Source of the DNA: Gammaproteobacteria bacterium
GTDB taxonomy: Bacteria > Pseudomonadota > Gammaproteobacteria > Pseudomonadales > UBA3067
Reading direction: 5' to 3'
Assembly (NCBI GenBank): GCA_002402085.1
Contig: NVVB01000003.1
Coordinates: forward strand, 118,322 to 123,902
DNA: 5,581 bases
This document shows, piece after piece, positions 1 to 4,893 of this stretch. Positions within the stretch are counted from its first letter, which is position 1. The number at the start of each line of letters is the position of its first letter. The notes under the pieces are model-generated. The model was not told the origin of the DNA and searched no databases. It saw nothing but the letters and a program-made list of their open reading frames with translations. Made by a program: the position numbers and the translations under genes.

Positions 1-122
1 CTATAACGCTCACTTTATATGCCATGAATGACTTAAATTTCCCCTGGTCAGATCTAGGAAGTATATAAAAGGCTTTTGATGCCGTGGGTTTATATCATCT
101 CGCAAGCTAATGCTTAATTGAT

Positions 123-155
123 CTTAAGGTCTGGTCATTATTTAACCAGCTTAAG
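123..155. repeat. Long intergenic inverted repeat (hairpin)
   Basis: CTTAAG (123-128) and CTGGT (131-135) pair with ACCAG (145-149) and CTTAAG (150-155). This gives an 11-bp stem with a 2-nt bulge (GT, 129-130) and a 9-nt loop. It lies in the gene-free stretch 1-291. No T-run follows on the plus strand, so it is not a standard intrinsic terminator. It could be a transcript end of a gene off the left edge, a 5' UTR structure for the gene at 292, or an operator. The heptamer CTGGTCA also occurs at 44-50. Apart from this hairpin I see nothing functional in bases 1-291: no good promoter pair and no convincing reading frame. Confidence 0.45.
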
Positions 156-291
156 GCGTTTATCCGTTAGAATACCTTCCTCAACGTAAATGGAGTTGGT
201 TGGCAATTAGCCTCTTTTTAGGCGGCGGATTGATGAGATTAGGAGACCTTTTGAGCATTAGTACAAGCGACTGAGATCGTGGAATCTTCCA

Positions 292-579
292 ATGAAAGAA
301 TGGCCAGTAGGATCAGTTCTGAGAATTATCGGTGATATCGAAGAGCGGTCAATGATTGGACTGACGGTGACTGTGTTAGGTCCCTTGGAAGACATCTCCG
401 GAGAACGCGTACAGCGCGTTGATGTGCACGGCATTGAGCCGCCTCCTCCAAGTGATTGCTTTTTGGCTCGCCCCAAGGATTTAGGGGAGTTTCCCGATGA
501 AGATAAGTTAATGGATGAGGGGTTTGAGTTTGATCCAAGCAAGTGGATCTGGCACCCCGAGAAAGAAAAGACGGAATAA
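292..579 (+). CDS. Small acidic hypothetical protein, possible SH3-like fold
   Basis: This 95-residue protein is not one I recognise by name. It has no signal peptide, membrane segment or cysteine pair, so it is probably cytoplasmic. Residues 5-48 alternate short hydrophobic strands with turns (PVGSVLRIIGD, then IGLTVTVLGPL, then RVQRVDVHGI), a pattern that suggests a small SH3-like or KOW-like beta barrel; this is inference from pattern only. A run of four prolines (50-53) leads into an acidic tail with DEDKLMDEGFEFDP and then two Trp residues (WIW, 85-87). The in-frame stop at 259-261 leaves ATG 292 as the only standard start, and no Shine-Dalgarno sits in front of it; the AGGAG at 241-245 is too distant. 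The protein-like composition and uninterrupted frame favour a real gene. It appears to stand alone, since the next gene starts about 300 bases later. Confidence 0.6.
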   Translation: MKEWPVGSVLRIIGDIEERSMIGLTVTVLGPLEDISGERVQRVDVHGIEPPPPSDCFLARPKDLGEFPDEDKLMDEGFEFDPSKWIWHPEKEKTE

Positions 580-586
580 AATAAAA

Positions 587-602
587 CTCGATTAAAATTG
601 AG
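587..602. terminator. Weak hairpin after the small hypothetical gene
   Basis: CTCGAT (587-592) pairs with ATTGAG (597-602), including one G-T wobble, around a TAAA loop, eight bases after the stop codon. The plus strand has no clear T-run after it. The minus strand does (complement of the A-rich 575-586), so if it terminates at all it may work better for minus-strand transcription. Support is weak. Confidence 0.3.
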
Positions 603-639
603 GCGTTTACTCCAAATCATTCCTTGATATTCATAGTGT

Positions 640-661
640 AAATGATAGCCAATTATCATTT
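640..661. repeat. Perfect AT-rich inverted repeat, operator candidate
   Basis: AAATGATA (640-647) and TATCATTT (654-661) are perfect 8-bp inverted copies separated by GCCAAT. The shape is that of a dimeric-regulator operator. It recalls an iron-regulator (Fur) box built from GATAAT-like units, but the half-site spacing does not fit the usual 19-bp Fur consensus, so I do not call it Fur. It lies in the 295-base gap between the genes at 292 and 875. Confidence 0.35.
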
Positions 662-704
662 CTGCTTATTTGTGGCCGTTATAATAACTGTCGCGCATAA
701 GCAG
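662..704. repeat. Nested inverted repeats around a TATAAT
   Basis: CTGCTTAT (662-669) and ATAAGCAG (697-704) are perfect 8-bp inverted copies 27 nt apart. Between them lies an 11-base palindrome, GTTATAATAAC (678-688), whose centre reads TATAAT (680-685), a perfect -10 hexamer. I find no convincing -35 at 16-18 nt, so I do not call a promoter. This element abuts the inverted repeat at 640-661. Together they are the only clear structure in 580-874; the rest of that gap shows nothing I can name. Confidence 0.35.
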
Positions 705-842
705 CCTGTATGAATGGCCTTTCTAGCAATAACAGTGATTGTTTAAGCGGTCCGCGGTGCTTATTAGCAGCGGGCAGGTGAATTCTTTTGCCTGTAGCTT
801 TAATGCATTTTACAGCGTGTCTAGGAGATTGAGATTAATGCC

Positions 843-878
843 ATGGCTTTAGTTTTTGATGTGGGACTTATTAAATGA
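843..878 (+). other. Possible 11-codon leader ORF overlapping the TPR gene start
   Basis: An ORF reading MALVFDVGLIK ends at TGA 876-878, which overlaps the ATG (875-877) of the TPR gene as ATGA. A good Shine-Dalgarno-like AGGAG lies at 823-827. It is about 15 nt from this start and 10 nt from ATG 838, which opens a four-codon ORF. The TPR start itself has only a weak GTGGGA ahead of it. Translational coupling is therefore possible. Any ATG followed by A creates such a stop, so coincidence is a real alternative. Confidence 0.2.
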
Positions 879-1708
879 TCAGTGGATACAACAGTTTTAG
901 AGTGGTTTTCAGTGTTACCTTGCTAGTGCTAGCAATGGATTTACGAGCCCTTCAGCATTCAAGTTATGAATCGCATATTGATTACGAAAATCTCAGCCAT
1001 ATTGATTATTACTCGTTGTTAATTGATGACGGCCAACTTTCTACCGAACAGTTGGCGGAGGTTTACCATCTAAGGGGAACTGCTTATAGCGATGATTATC
1101 AATTACAGTTGTCACTGAAAGATTTCAACAAGGGAATTTTTATTGAGCCCTCTTCCCCCTCCTTGTATGGCGCGAGGGCCATTGTACTAGGGCGCTTAGG
1201 GCGCCACGACGAGGCGCTGGACGACTTACAAAAGGCGATAGAGCTGGACCCTGTGGACTTCCATCCGTACAAGGCTCGGGGGGATTTGTATTTTTCAATT
1301 GGCCGTTATGAACAAGCCGTTGAGGATTATGAGACCTATCTGAGAGTCCATTATGAAGACCCTTACCGAATGATTTGGCACTTTTTAGCCAATGAGGTCT
1401 TAACCGGCCAGGGCGCGCAAGCGCTTAAAAAATACTCATCCCAAGTGAATGTTGATCAATGGCCTGGGGTTATTATTAGTATGTATTTGGATGAAGGCTC
1501 TGTGAACCAAGTGCTGGACTTGCTGCCGGGGGAACTCAACGAGCAGAGCCGGGGGCAGTATTGCGAGGCCTATTTTTACATCGGCCAACATTACCTTATG
1601 CAAGGGAAGCGCGAGCTTGCCAAACAGTTTTTCGTGAAAGCCGTAGATACCGACGCTAAACGTTATCTAGAATATGAGTCTGCGAGGCAGGAGCTAAAGA
1701 AAATCTAA
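875..1708 (+). CDS. Exported TPR protein, NlpI-like, without lipobox
   Basis: This 277-residue protein has an N-terminal export signal (hydrophobic core about residues 8-22, VVFSVTLLVLA) and is otherwise built from TPR helices. Repeats are visible at about 61-94, 95-128 (LGRLGRHDEALDDLQKAIEL), 129-162 (GRYEQAVEDYETYL) and 229-262 (YIGQHYLMQGKRELAKQFF). Order, spacing and inter-repeat segments (DPYRMIWHFLA near 163-172, DQWPGVIISMYL near 194-205) are collinear with my recall of E. coli NlpI. NlpI is an outer-membrane lipoprotein adaptor that brings peptidoglycan endopeptidases to the Prc protease. Unlike NlpI, there is no lipobox cysteine; the only Cys is residue 230, so a soluble or N-anchored periplasmic form is expected. 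Residues 33-48 contain a tandem SHIDY motif. The gene is probably monocistronic, with a terminator 52 nt downstream. The role in cell-wall turnover is inferred from family resemblance. Confidence 0.85.
   Translation: MISGYNSFRVVFSVTLLVLAMDLRALQHSSYESHIDYENLSHIDYYSLLIDDGQLSTEQLAEVYHLRGTAYSDDYQLQLSLKDFNKGIFIEPSSPSLYGARAIVLGRLGRHDEALDDLQKAIELDPVDFHPYKARGDLYFSIGRYEQAVEDYETYLRVHYEDPYRMIWHFLANEVLTGQGAQALKKYSSQVNVDQWPGVIISMYLDEGSVNQVLDLLPGELNEQSRGQYCEAYFYIGQHYLMQGKRELAKQFFVKAVDTDAKRYLEYESARQELKKI
974..1008 (+). repeat. Short in-frame tandem repeat within the TPR gene
   Basis: CATATTGATTA occurs at 974-984 and again at 998-1008, 24 bp apart, encoding SHIDYENL followed by SHIDYYSL. It looks like a recent eight-codon duplication in the linker between the signal peptide and the first TPR, a region likely to tolerate length change. 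Confidence 0.5.
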
Positions 1709-1759
1709 GTATTTAGGGTTTTCGTTCACAGTGTAGGTTTTGCGTTCTATCGCAAGCAG

Positions 1760-1783
1760 AAAGGGGCCTTATCGGCCCTTTTT
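1760..1783 (+). terminator. Rho-independent terminator of the TPR gene
   Basis: AAAGGGGCC (1760-1768) pairs with GGCCCTTT (1774-1781) plus further T, giving a 9-bp stem with one G-T wobble and a TTATC loop, and it runs directly into a T5 tract (1779-1783). A second small hairpin, TTGCG/CGCAA (1740-1744 and 1751-1755), sits just upstream. The position 52 nt after the stop codon at 1706-1708 is typical. This isolates the TPR gene from the two-component operon. Confidence 0.85.
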
Positions 1784-1834
1784 GGGTTTAAGTGCTTGGT
1801 AACCATCACGTTTCAAAGGGGGCCAAATTAACAT

Positions 1835-1862
1835 TGTTTAATGGGAGTTCAGCTAGAGTTAA
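1835..1862 (+). promoter_or_regulatory. Three GTTNA repeats in 11-bp phase, PhoP-box-like
   Basis: TGTTTA (1835-1840), AGTTCA (1846-1851) and AGTTAA (1857-1862) share the core GTTNA and are each separated by five bases, an 11-bp period. The known PhoP box is a direct repeat of (G/T)GTTTA with a 5-bp spacer. The first copy matches all six positions and the other two match four. The location, upstream of an operon encoding a PhoP-like regulator, makes autoregulation attractive. The repeats are about 95 bp from the best -10 hexamer, farther than in classical PhoP promoters. Inference only. Confidence 0.3.
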
Positions 1863-1888
1863 TTGGCGCTGGGTAAGCTGGTTGAAAA

Positions 1889-1918
1889 TTGATCAGTTGT
1901 GTGGGGTTTTGATCAAAA
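1889..1918. promoter_or_regulatory. 12-bp palindrome with repeated TTGATCA, operator candidate
   Basis: TTTTGATCAAAA (1907-1918) is a perfect palindrome. Its core TTGATCA (1909-1915) is also present at 1889-1895, exactly 20 bp upstream, so two like-oriented sites lie about two helical turns apart on one DNA face. It is not an FNR site, because the four-base spacer between TTGAT and ATCAA is absent. The pair lies about 40 bp upstream of the TATAAT at 1957, a plausible place for a regulator of the operon. Confidence 0.35.
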
Positions 1919-1956
1919 AGAGAAATAAAATTAGCGTTGCTTAGTATTGACTGAGA

Positions 1957-1962
1957 TATAAT
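1957..1962 (+). promoter_or_regulatory. Candidate -10 of the PepSY/two-component operon
   Basis: TATAAT is a perfect -10 hexamer about 110 nt before the first gene of the operon. At 16-18 nt upstream the -35 is poor (CGTTGC, GCGTTG or AGCGTT), which would fit an activator-dependent promoter. TTGACT at 1947-1952 is only 4 nt away and cannot be its -35. This leaves a leader of about 100 nt, in which TCACC (2045-2049) and GGTGA (2059-2063) can form a small hairpin just before ATG 2070. The rest of 1709-2069 shows no coding potential. Confidence 0.4.
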
Positions 1963-2069
1963 TCGCCTACTGAAACCCTATGGTCTGAGATGCGTGAGTT
2001 TTATCTGTATGTCTTTGGATTTCGTTTTCAATAGAGGCTATCCGTCACCCCAATCGATGGTGAACCAAT

Positions 2070-2690
2070 ATGGGCCAGCACCTGATGTATCGTATGAGTT
2101 GTAAAGCTAAAAGCATTGTTCTAACTACCAATCGAAAGACTAAACGCTGTTTGGTTTTCGTGCTGGTCTTTCTGATGCTTGGCGTTAGCAGCGCGCAAGC
2201 ACGCGAAACATTAGAACAAAAAAATGAAGCGTTGGTGTCCTGGGTTGAGGAAAAGATCTCCCCTACCCGAGAATGGCTGGAAAAGTATGTTGAGCAAGCT
2301 GAAGAATGGGTTGAGCGACAGTCAGAGAAGGTTAAGTCGGAGCACGCGGCAAGGCATTTCCCAGAACCAGAAGTAAGCGGGGAGGGCAAGAATAATGAGC
2401 CTCCTAGAAAGATTTTGAAGCGGGTCAATCGAGACGAAATCGATAAAGCAATTGAGAAAGTAAAAAAGAATTACGACGGAATTATTTTAAGCGTTAAGCG
2501 GCTTGATTTGGAAACTGTGAAATACAGAATAAAAATACTGCTTCACACCGGTAAAATTAAAACAGTTTCGGTCGAAGGCGATAGTGCTGTCGCAGTCGAG
2601 GGTTCAACAGCGGATGGATCTGCAGATGTGGTTGCTGCGAGTGCTGGGGAAGAAGGGTTATTAGATGTCGATACAAGGAGAATTCGATGA
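2070..2690 (+). CDS. Exported PepSY-like protein with Trp-led hendecad repeats
   Basis: This is a 206-residue protein as drawn. A basic stretch (NRKTKR, 21-26) and hydrophobic core (27-40) end in SSAQA, so signal peptidase cleavage is likely after Ala44 and the product periplasmic. Residues 58-90 form a charged amphipathic helix of three 11-residue units, each opening W-(V/L)-E (Trp58, Trp69, Trp80). A polar linker follows, then about 123-170 has the PepSY pattern: a helix DEIDKAIEKVKKNYDGIIL and strands SVKRLDL, VKYRIKILL and GKIKTVSVEG. The tail 171-198 is rich in Ala, Ser, Gly and acidic residues. An in-frame stop at 2061 makes ATG 2070 the earliest start. ATGs at 2085 and 2094 would give a more normal signal peptide, and none has a clear ribosome site. 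It overlaps the regulator gene by ATGA. PepSY proteins often sit beside OmpR-family regulators and sensors; a role modulating the downstream kinase is inferred. Confidence 0.8.
   Translation: MGQHLMYRMSCKAKSIVLTTNRKTKRCLVFVLVFLMLGVSSAQARETLEQKNEALVSWVEEKISPTREWLEKYVEQAEEWVERQSEKVKSEHAARHFPEPEVSGEGKNNEPPRKILKRVNRDEIDKAIEKVKKNYDGIILSVKRLDLETVKYRIKILLHTGKIKTVSVEGDSAVAVEGSTADGSADVVAASAGEEGLLDVDTRRIR
2675..2680 (+). promoter_or_regulatory. Ribosome binding site of the response regulator gene
   Basis: AAGGAG, six bases before ATG 2687, is the best Shine-Dalgarno in the window. It lies inside the end of the PepSY-like gene, so the regulator is both coupled by the ATGA overlap and able to recruit ribosomes itself. 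It fixes the regulator start. Confidence 0.85.
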
Positions 2691-3373
2691 GGCTTTTAGT
2701 CATTGAAGATGAAGTGAGTTTGGCAGATCAATTGTCTAACGCGTTGTTAGGCGAAGGGTTTCGGGTCGAAGTGGCTCATGATGGTGAGCAGGGACTGTAT
2801 ATCGGTAAAGAATACCGGTTCGACTTAGTCGTGATCGACTTAGGATTGCCCAAGATTTCAGGCATTGACCTGATTGCTAAATTTCGAAAGCTGAAAAAAG
2901 AATTTCCTATCTTAGTGCTTACTGCGCGAGATGATTGGAAAACTAAAGTAGAAGCCCTTAATTTAGGTGCCGATGACTACCTCACTAAGCCCTTTCAAAT
3001 GGAGGAGTTTTTAGCGCGCGTTCACGCCTTATTGCGACGTTCTGCTGGGTATTCGTCAGCACTATTGGAAATTGGTGGGTTTAGTTTGGATGCGAAATCC
3101 CAGCAAGTAAAATTTGAAGAGTCCAATTTAGACTTAACGGCTTTTGAGTACAAAATCATGGAATACCTGATGTTGCATCCTAAGGATGTGGTGTCTAAGT
3201 CGGTTTTAATCGATTACCTCTATGACCAGGATTATGATCGAGATAGTAATGTAATTGAGGTGTTTATTGCTCGCCTGCGTAAGAAAATAGATCCGGCTGG
3301 GACCATTAAACCTATCGAAACCTTAAGAGGGCGGGGTTACAAGCTTAATACGGAAGGTATTACGACTCGATGA
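2687..3373 (+). CDS. phoP: OmpR/PhoP-family response regulator
   Basis: This is a 228-residue two-domain regulator of normal family length. The receiver domain (1-118) shows the acidic pair Glu7-Asp8, phospho-acceptor Asp51 in VVIDLGLP, Thr79 in ILVLTAR and Lys101 in YLTKPF. The winged-helix DNA-binding domain (about 125-222) shows LTAFEYKIMEYL, the recognition helix region NVIEVFIARLRKKI and the wing TLRGRGYKL. The strings DLGLP, PILVLTAR, GADDY(L)TKPF, LTAFEY and VVSK match my recall of E. coli PhoP closely, so PhoP is the best family call; QseB and PmrA are the nearest alternatives, and orthology is not proven. It is coupled to the PepSY-like gene by ATGA and followed by the kinase gene. 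Its own stop overlaps another ATG (3370) as ATGA. Expected role: cytoplasmic transcription factor activated by the downstream kinase. Confidence 0.93.
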   Translation: MRLLVIEDEVSLADQLSNALLGEGFRVEVAHDGEQGLYIGKEYRFDLVVIDLGLPKISGIDLIAKFRKLKKEFPILVLTARDDWKTKVEALNLGADDYLTKPFQMEEFLARVHALLRRSAGYSSALLEIGGFSLDAKSQQVKFEESNLDLTAFEYKIMEYLMLHPKDVVSKSVLIDYLYDQDYDRDSNVIEVFIARLRKKIDPAGTIKPIETLRGRGYKLNTEGITTR

Positions 3374-3447
3374 ATCAAGCTGACCGTTTAACTTCGCGCG
3401 AATGGGTTGTTTCCAGGGATTCCTTTTGTGAGTTTTTTCTTGGATGA
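3370..3447 (+). other. Possible 25-codon ORF bridging regulator and kinase
   Basis: ATG 3370 overlaps the regulator stop (ATGA, 3370-3373). The frame runs 25 codons, starting MNQADRLTSR and ending FCEFFLG, to TGA 3445-3447, which overlaps the kinase ATG 3444 as a second ATGA. A GGAAGG at 3352-3357 lies 12 nt upstream, a poor but possible ribosome site. The kinase start itself has no good Shine-Dalgarno. The ORF could carry ribosomes across the gap for stop-restart coupling. Alternatively it is the true N-terminus of the kinase: a -1 shift at the T6 run (3433-3438) joins the frames without a stop. It may also be chance. Confidence 0.35.
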
Positions 3448-4826
3448 GTTACAGTCTACGCGCGCGCTTGTTATTGACCTCGGGATTGGTATTTCTTTTT
3501 TTCTTTAGCCTGACCGGGGTGATCTTAGATCAAGCCTTTTCGATCAGTGTAAAAAATTCTGCTCGGGAACGGCTCAAACTTCATACCTATAATTTGTTGA
3601 CGGTCGCCGATTTTATGGATGGCTCGTTGCAGGTCCCTAAATATTTACAATCAGAGCGCTTCAATCATCCGGATACCGGTTTATTTATGGTGGTGTTGTC
3701 TGATCAAAGGGATGTGGTTTGGCAATCGGTTTCTTCTCAAAGTTCTGAATTGTACTACGGTGATCTTGCCGCGCCCGGTAGTTGGGTTTTTGGTACAGCG
3801 ACGTTAAACAATGGTAAATCTTACTTGGTCTCCAATTATGGCGTAATCTGGGTGGATGATCAGGGTATAGATCAAAACTATACCGTTTCGGTGGTGGAAG
3901 GGCTTGATACGGCCTATGAAGGTTTAGGCCGGTACCGGTTTCAATTAGTGGTTATTTTAGGCGTCTTGGGCACCATTATTTTGTTGTTGGAATCGGTGAT
4001 TTTGCATTGGGGGCTTTGGCCATTCAAGCGGCTGGCGAGGGATTTAAGCGAAATAAAATCAGGTCGGGCCAGTCAGTTAGCGGGTAATTATCCCCGTGAA
4101 TTACTGGCGATTACTGATAACCTAAATCGTTTGATCGAAAGCGAATTACGACAGCGAGATCGGTATCGCAAAACCATGGCTGACTTAGCCCATAGTTTAA
4201 AAACTCCCTTGTCGGTGTTGAAAAATGTAGCACGCTCTGAAGAGCTGATCATTGATTCTGAGAACGCTGAGCGGAATGATCAACAATTGATTTTCCAGCA
4301 AGTGGAACGTATGGATGCGTTGATTTCGTATCAGCTTAAAAGGGCCGTATTGGCAAATGACTCGCTTAACCGTAAAGCAGTGTCGGTGAATCATTCGTTG
4401 ACACAGATTCTCACAGCCATACAAAAGATTTATCAAGATAAGGCTGTTGAGCTGGTGGTTGATGTTGCGCCAGGTCTGAACTTTTACGGTGATGAAAATG
4501 ATTTCTTAGAGATGGCAGGGAATCTTATTGATAACGCTTTTAAGTACGCTAGTCATCGCGTTGTCTTGTCGGCAAGCCAGAAAATCGAGGGTTCGAGTAA
4601 GTTTTTACAGCTCACCTTAGAAGATGATGGGCCGGGTGTTCCAATGGAGCAACGCAACAATATTTTAAAGCGGGGCGCCCGATTAGATACCATGGAGCAA
4701 GGCCAAGGCATTGGTTTGTCGGTAGTGCGAAATATACTCGTTGAATACGATGGCGAACTAAGGATTGAGGACTCGTCGGTGGGCGGGGCATTATTTTGTG
4801 TCAGTCTCCCGATACAGCAACGTTAA
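3444..4826 (+). CDS. phoQ: PhoQ-like membrane sensor histidine kinase
   Basis: This is a 460-residue inner-membrane kinase. Order: TM1 (about 8-28), periplasmic sensor (about 32-165), TM2 (about 167-188), HAMP (about 189-241), dimerisation domain with phospho-acceptor His250 in ADLAHSLKTPLSVL, and ATPase domain with N-box Asn360/Asn364 (GNLIDNAFKYA), G1 DDGPGVP (394-400) and G2 GQGIGL (420-425). The H-box HSLKTPL, the RGxRxDTxxxGQG segment and the ENDF motif (351-354) match my recall of E. coli PhoQ, which phosphorylates PhoP. The sensor lacks PhoQ's long acidic cluster, keeping only VDDQGID at 137-143. An in-frame stop at 3429-3431 excludes a longer normal start, and SLRARLLL right after ATG 3444 fits the PhoQ N-terminus. 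No clear ribosome site precedes it, so translation probably depends on upstream coupling. The PhoQ family call is firm; the symbol and ligand are tentative. Confidence 0.92.
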   Translation: MSYSLRARLLLTSGLVFLFFFSLTGVILDQAFSISVKNSARERLKLHTYNLLTVADFMDGSLQVPKYLQSERFNHPDTGLFMVVLSDQRDVVWQSVSSQSSELYYGDLAAPGSWVFGTATLNNGKSYLVSNYGVIWVDDQGIDQNYTVSVVEGLDTAYEGLGRYRFQLVVILGVLGTIILLLESVILHWGLWPFKRLARDLSEIKSGRASQLAGNYPRELLAITDNLNRLIESELRQRDRYRKTMADLAHSLKTPLSVLKNVARSEELIIDSENAERNDQQLIFQQVERMDALISYQLKRAVLANDSLNRKAVSVNHSLTQILTAIQKIYQDKAVELVVDVAPGLNFYGDENDFLEMAGNLIDNAFKYASHRVVLSASQKIEGSSKFLQLTLEDDGPGVPMEQRNNILKRGARLDTMEQGQGIGLSVVRNILVEYDGELRIEDSSVGGALFCVSLPIQQR

Positions 4827-4845
4827 GCTCTTTTTATAAAATGCT

Positions 4846-4870
4846 AACCCTGCATTGAAATGCTAGGGTT
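4846..4870. terminator. Hairpin between convergent genes, possible bidirectional terminator
   Basis: AACCCTGCAT (4846-4855) pairs with ATGCTAGGGTT (4860-4870), a 10-bp stem with one bulged T and a TGAA loop, 19 nt after the kinase stop. No T-run follows on the plus strand. On the minus strand the hairpin is followed by a short T-rich stretch (complement of 4837-4842). It sits between two converging genes, so serving both is plausible. AGCCCTA is also repeated nearby (4885-4891 and 4904-4910). Confidence 0.4.
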
Positions 4871-4893
4871 TGGCTTAGAAATGCAGCCCTAGG

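Noticed and set aside
1..25. Possible minus-strand start (ATG at 25-23, reading MAYKVSV) running off the left edge
   Set aside because: Only eight codons are visible, and the AGGGGA ahead of it is too far from the ATG. It could be a real divergent gene but cannot be supported from this window.
3..68. Plus-strand frame open from the left edge to TAA at 66-68
   Set aside because: Only 21 codons with no recognisable motif. It could be the end of an upstream gene, but open length this short is expected by chance.
258..659. 133-residue minus-strand ORF opposite the small hypothetical gene
   Set aside because: Shadow of the 292-579 frame. Its ends run into the inverted repeat at 640-661, its composition is Ser-rich and low in protein character, and it has no ribosome site.
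640..661. Fur box
   Set aside because: The half-sites resemble GATAAT units, but the spacing does not fit the 19-bp consensus and the nearby genes show no iron link.
1947..1962. TTGACT followed by TATAAT as a sigma-70 promoter
   Set aside because: The two hexamers are separated by only 4 nt, far from the required 16-18, so they cannot serve as one promoter. Only the TATAAT is kept as a candidate.
2045..2428. 127-residue minus-strand ORF opposite the PepSY-like gene
   Set aside because: Antisense to a well-supported signal peptide and hendecad repeat region. Ser/Thr/Cys-rich translation is typical of an antisense shadow.
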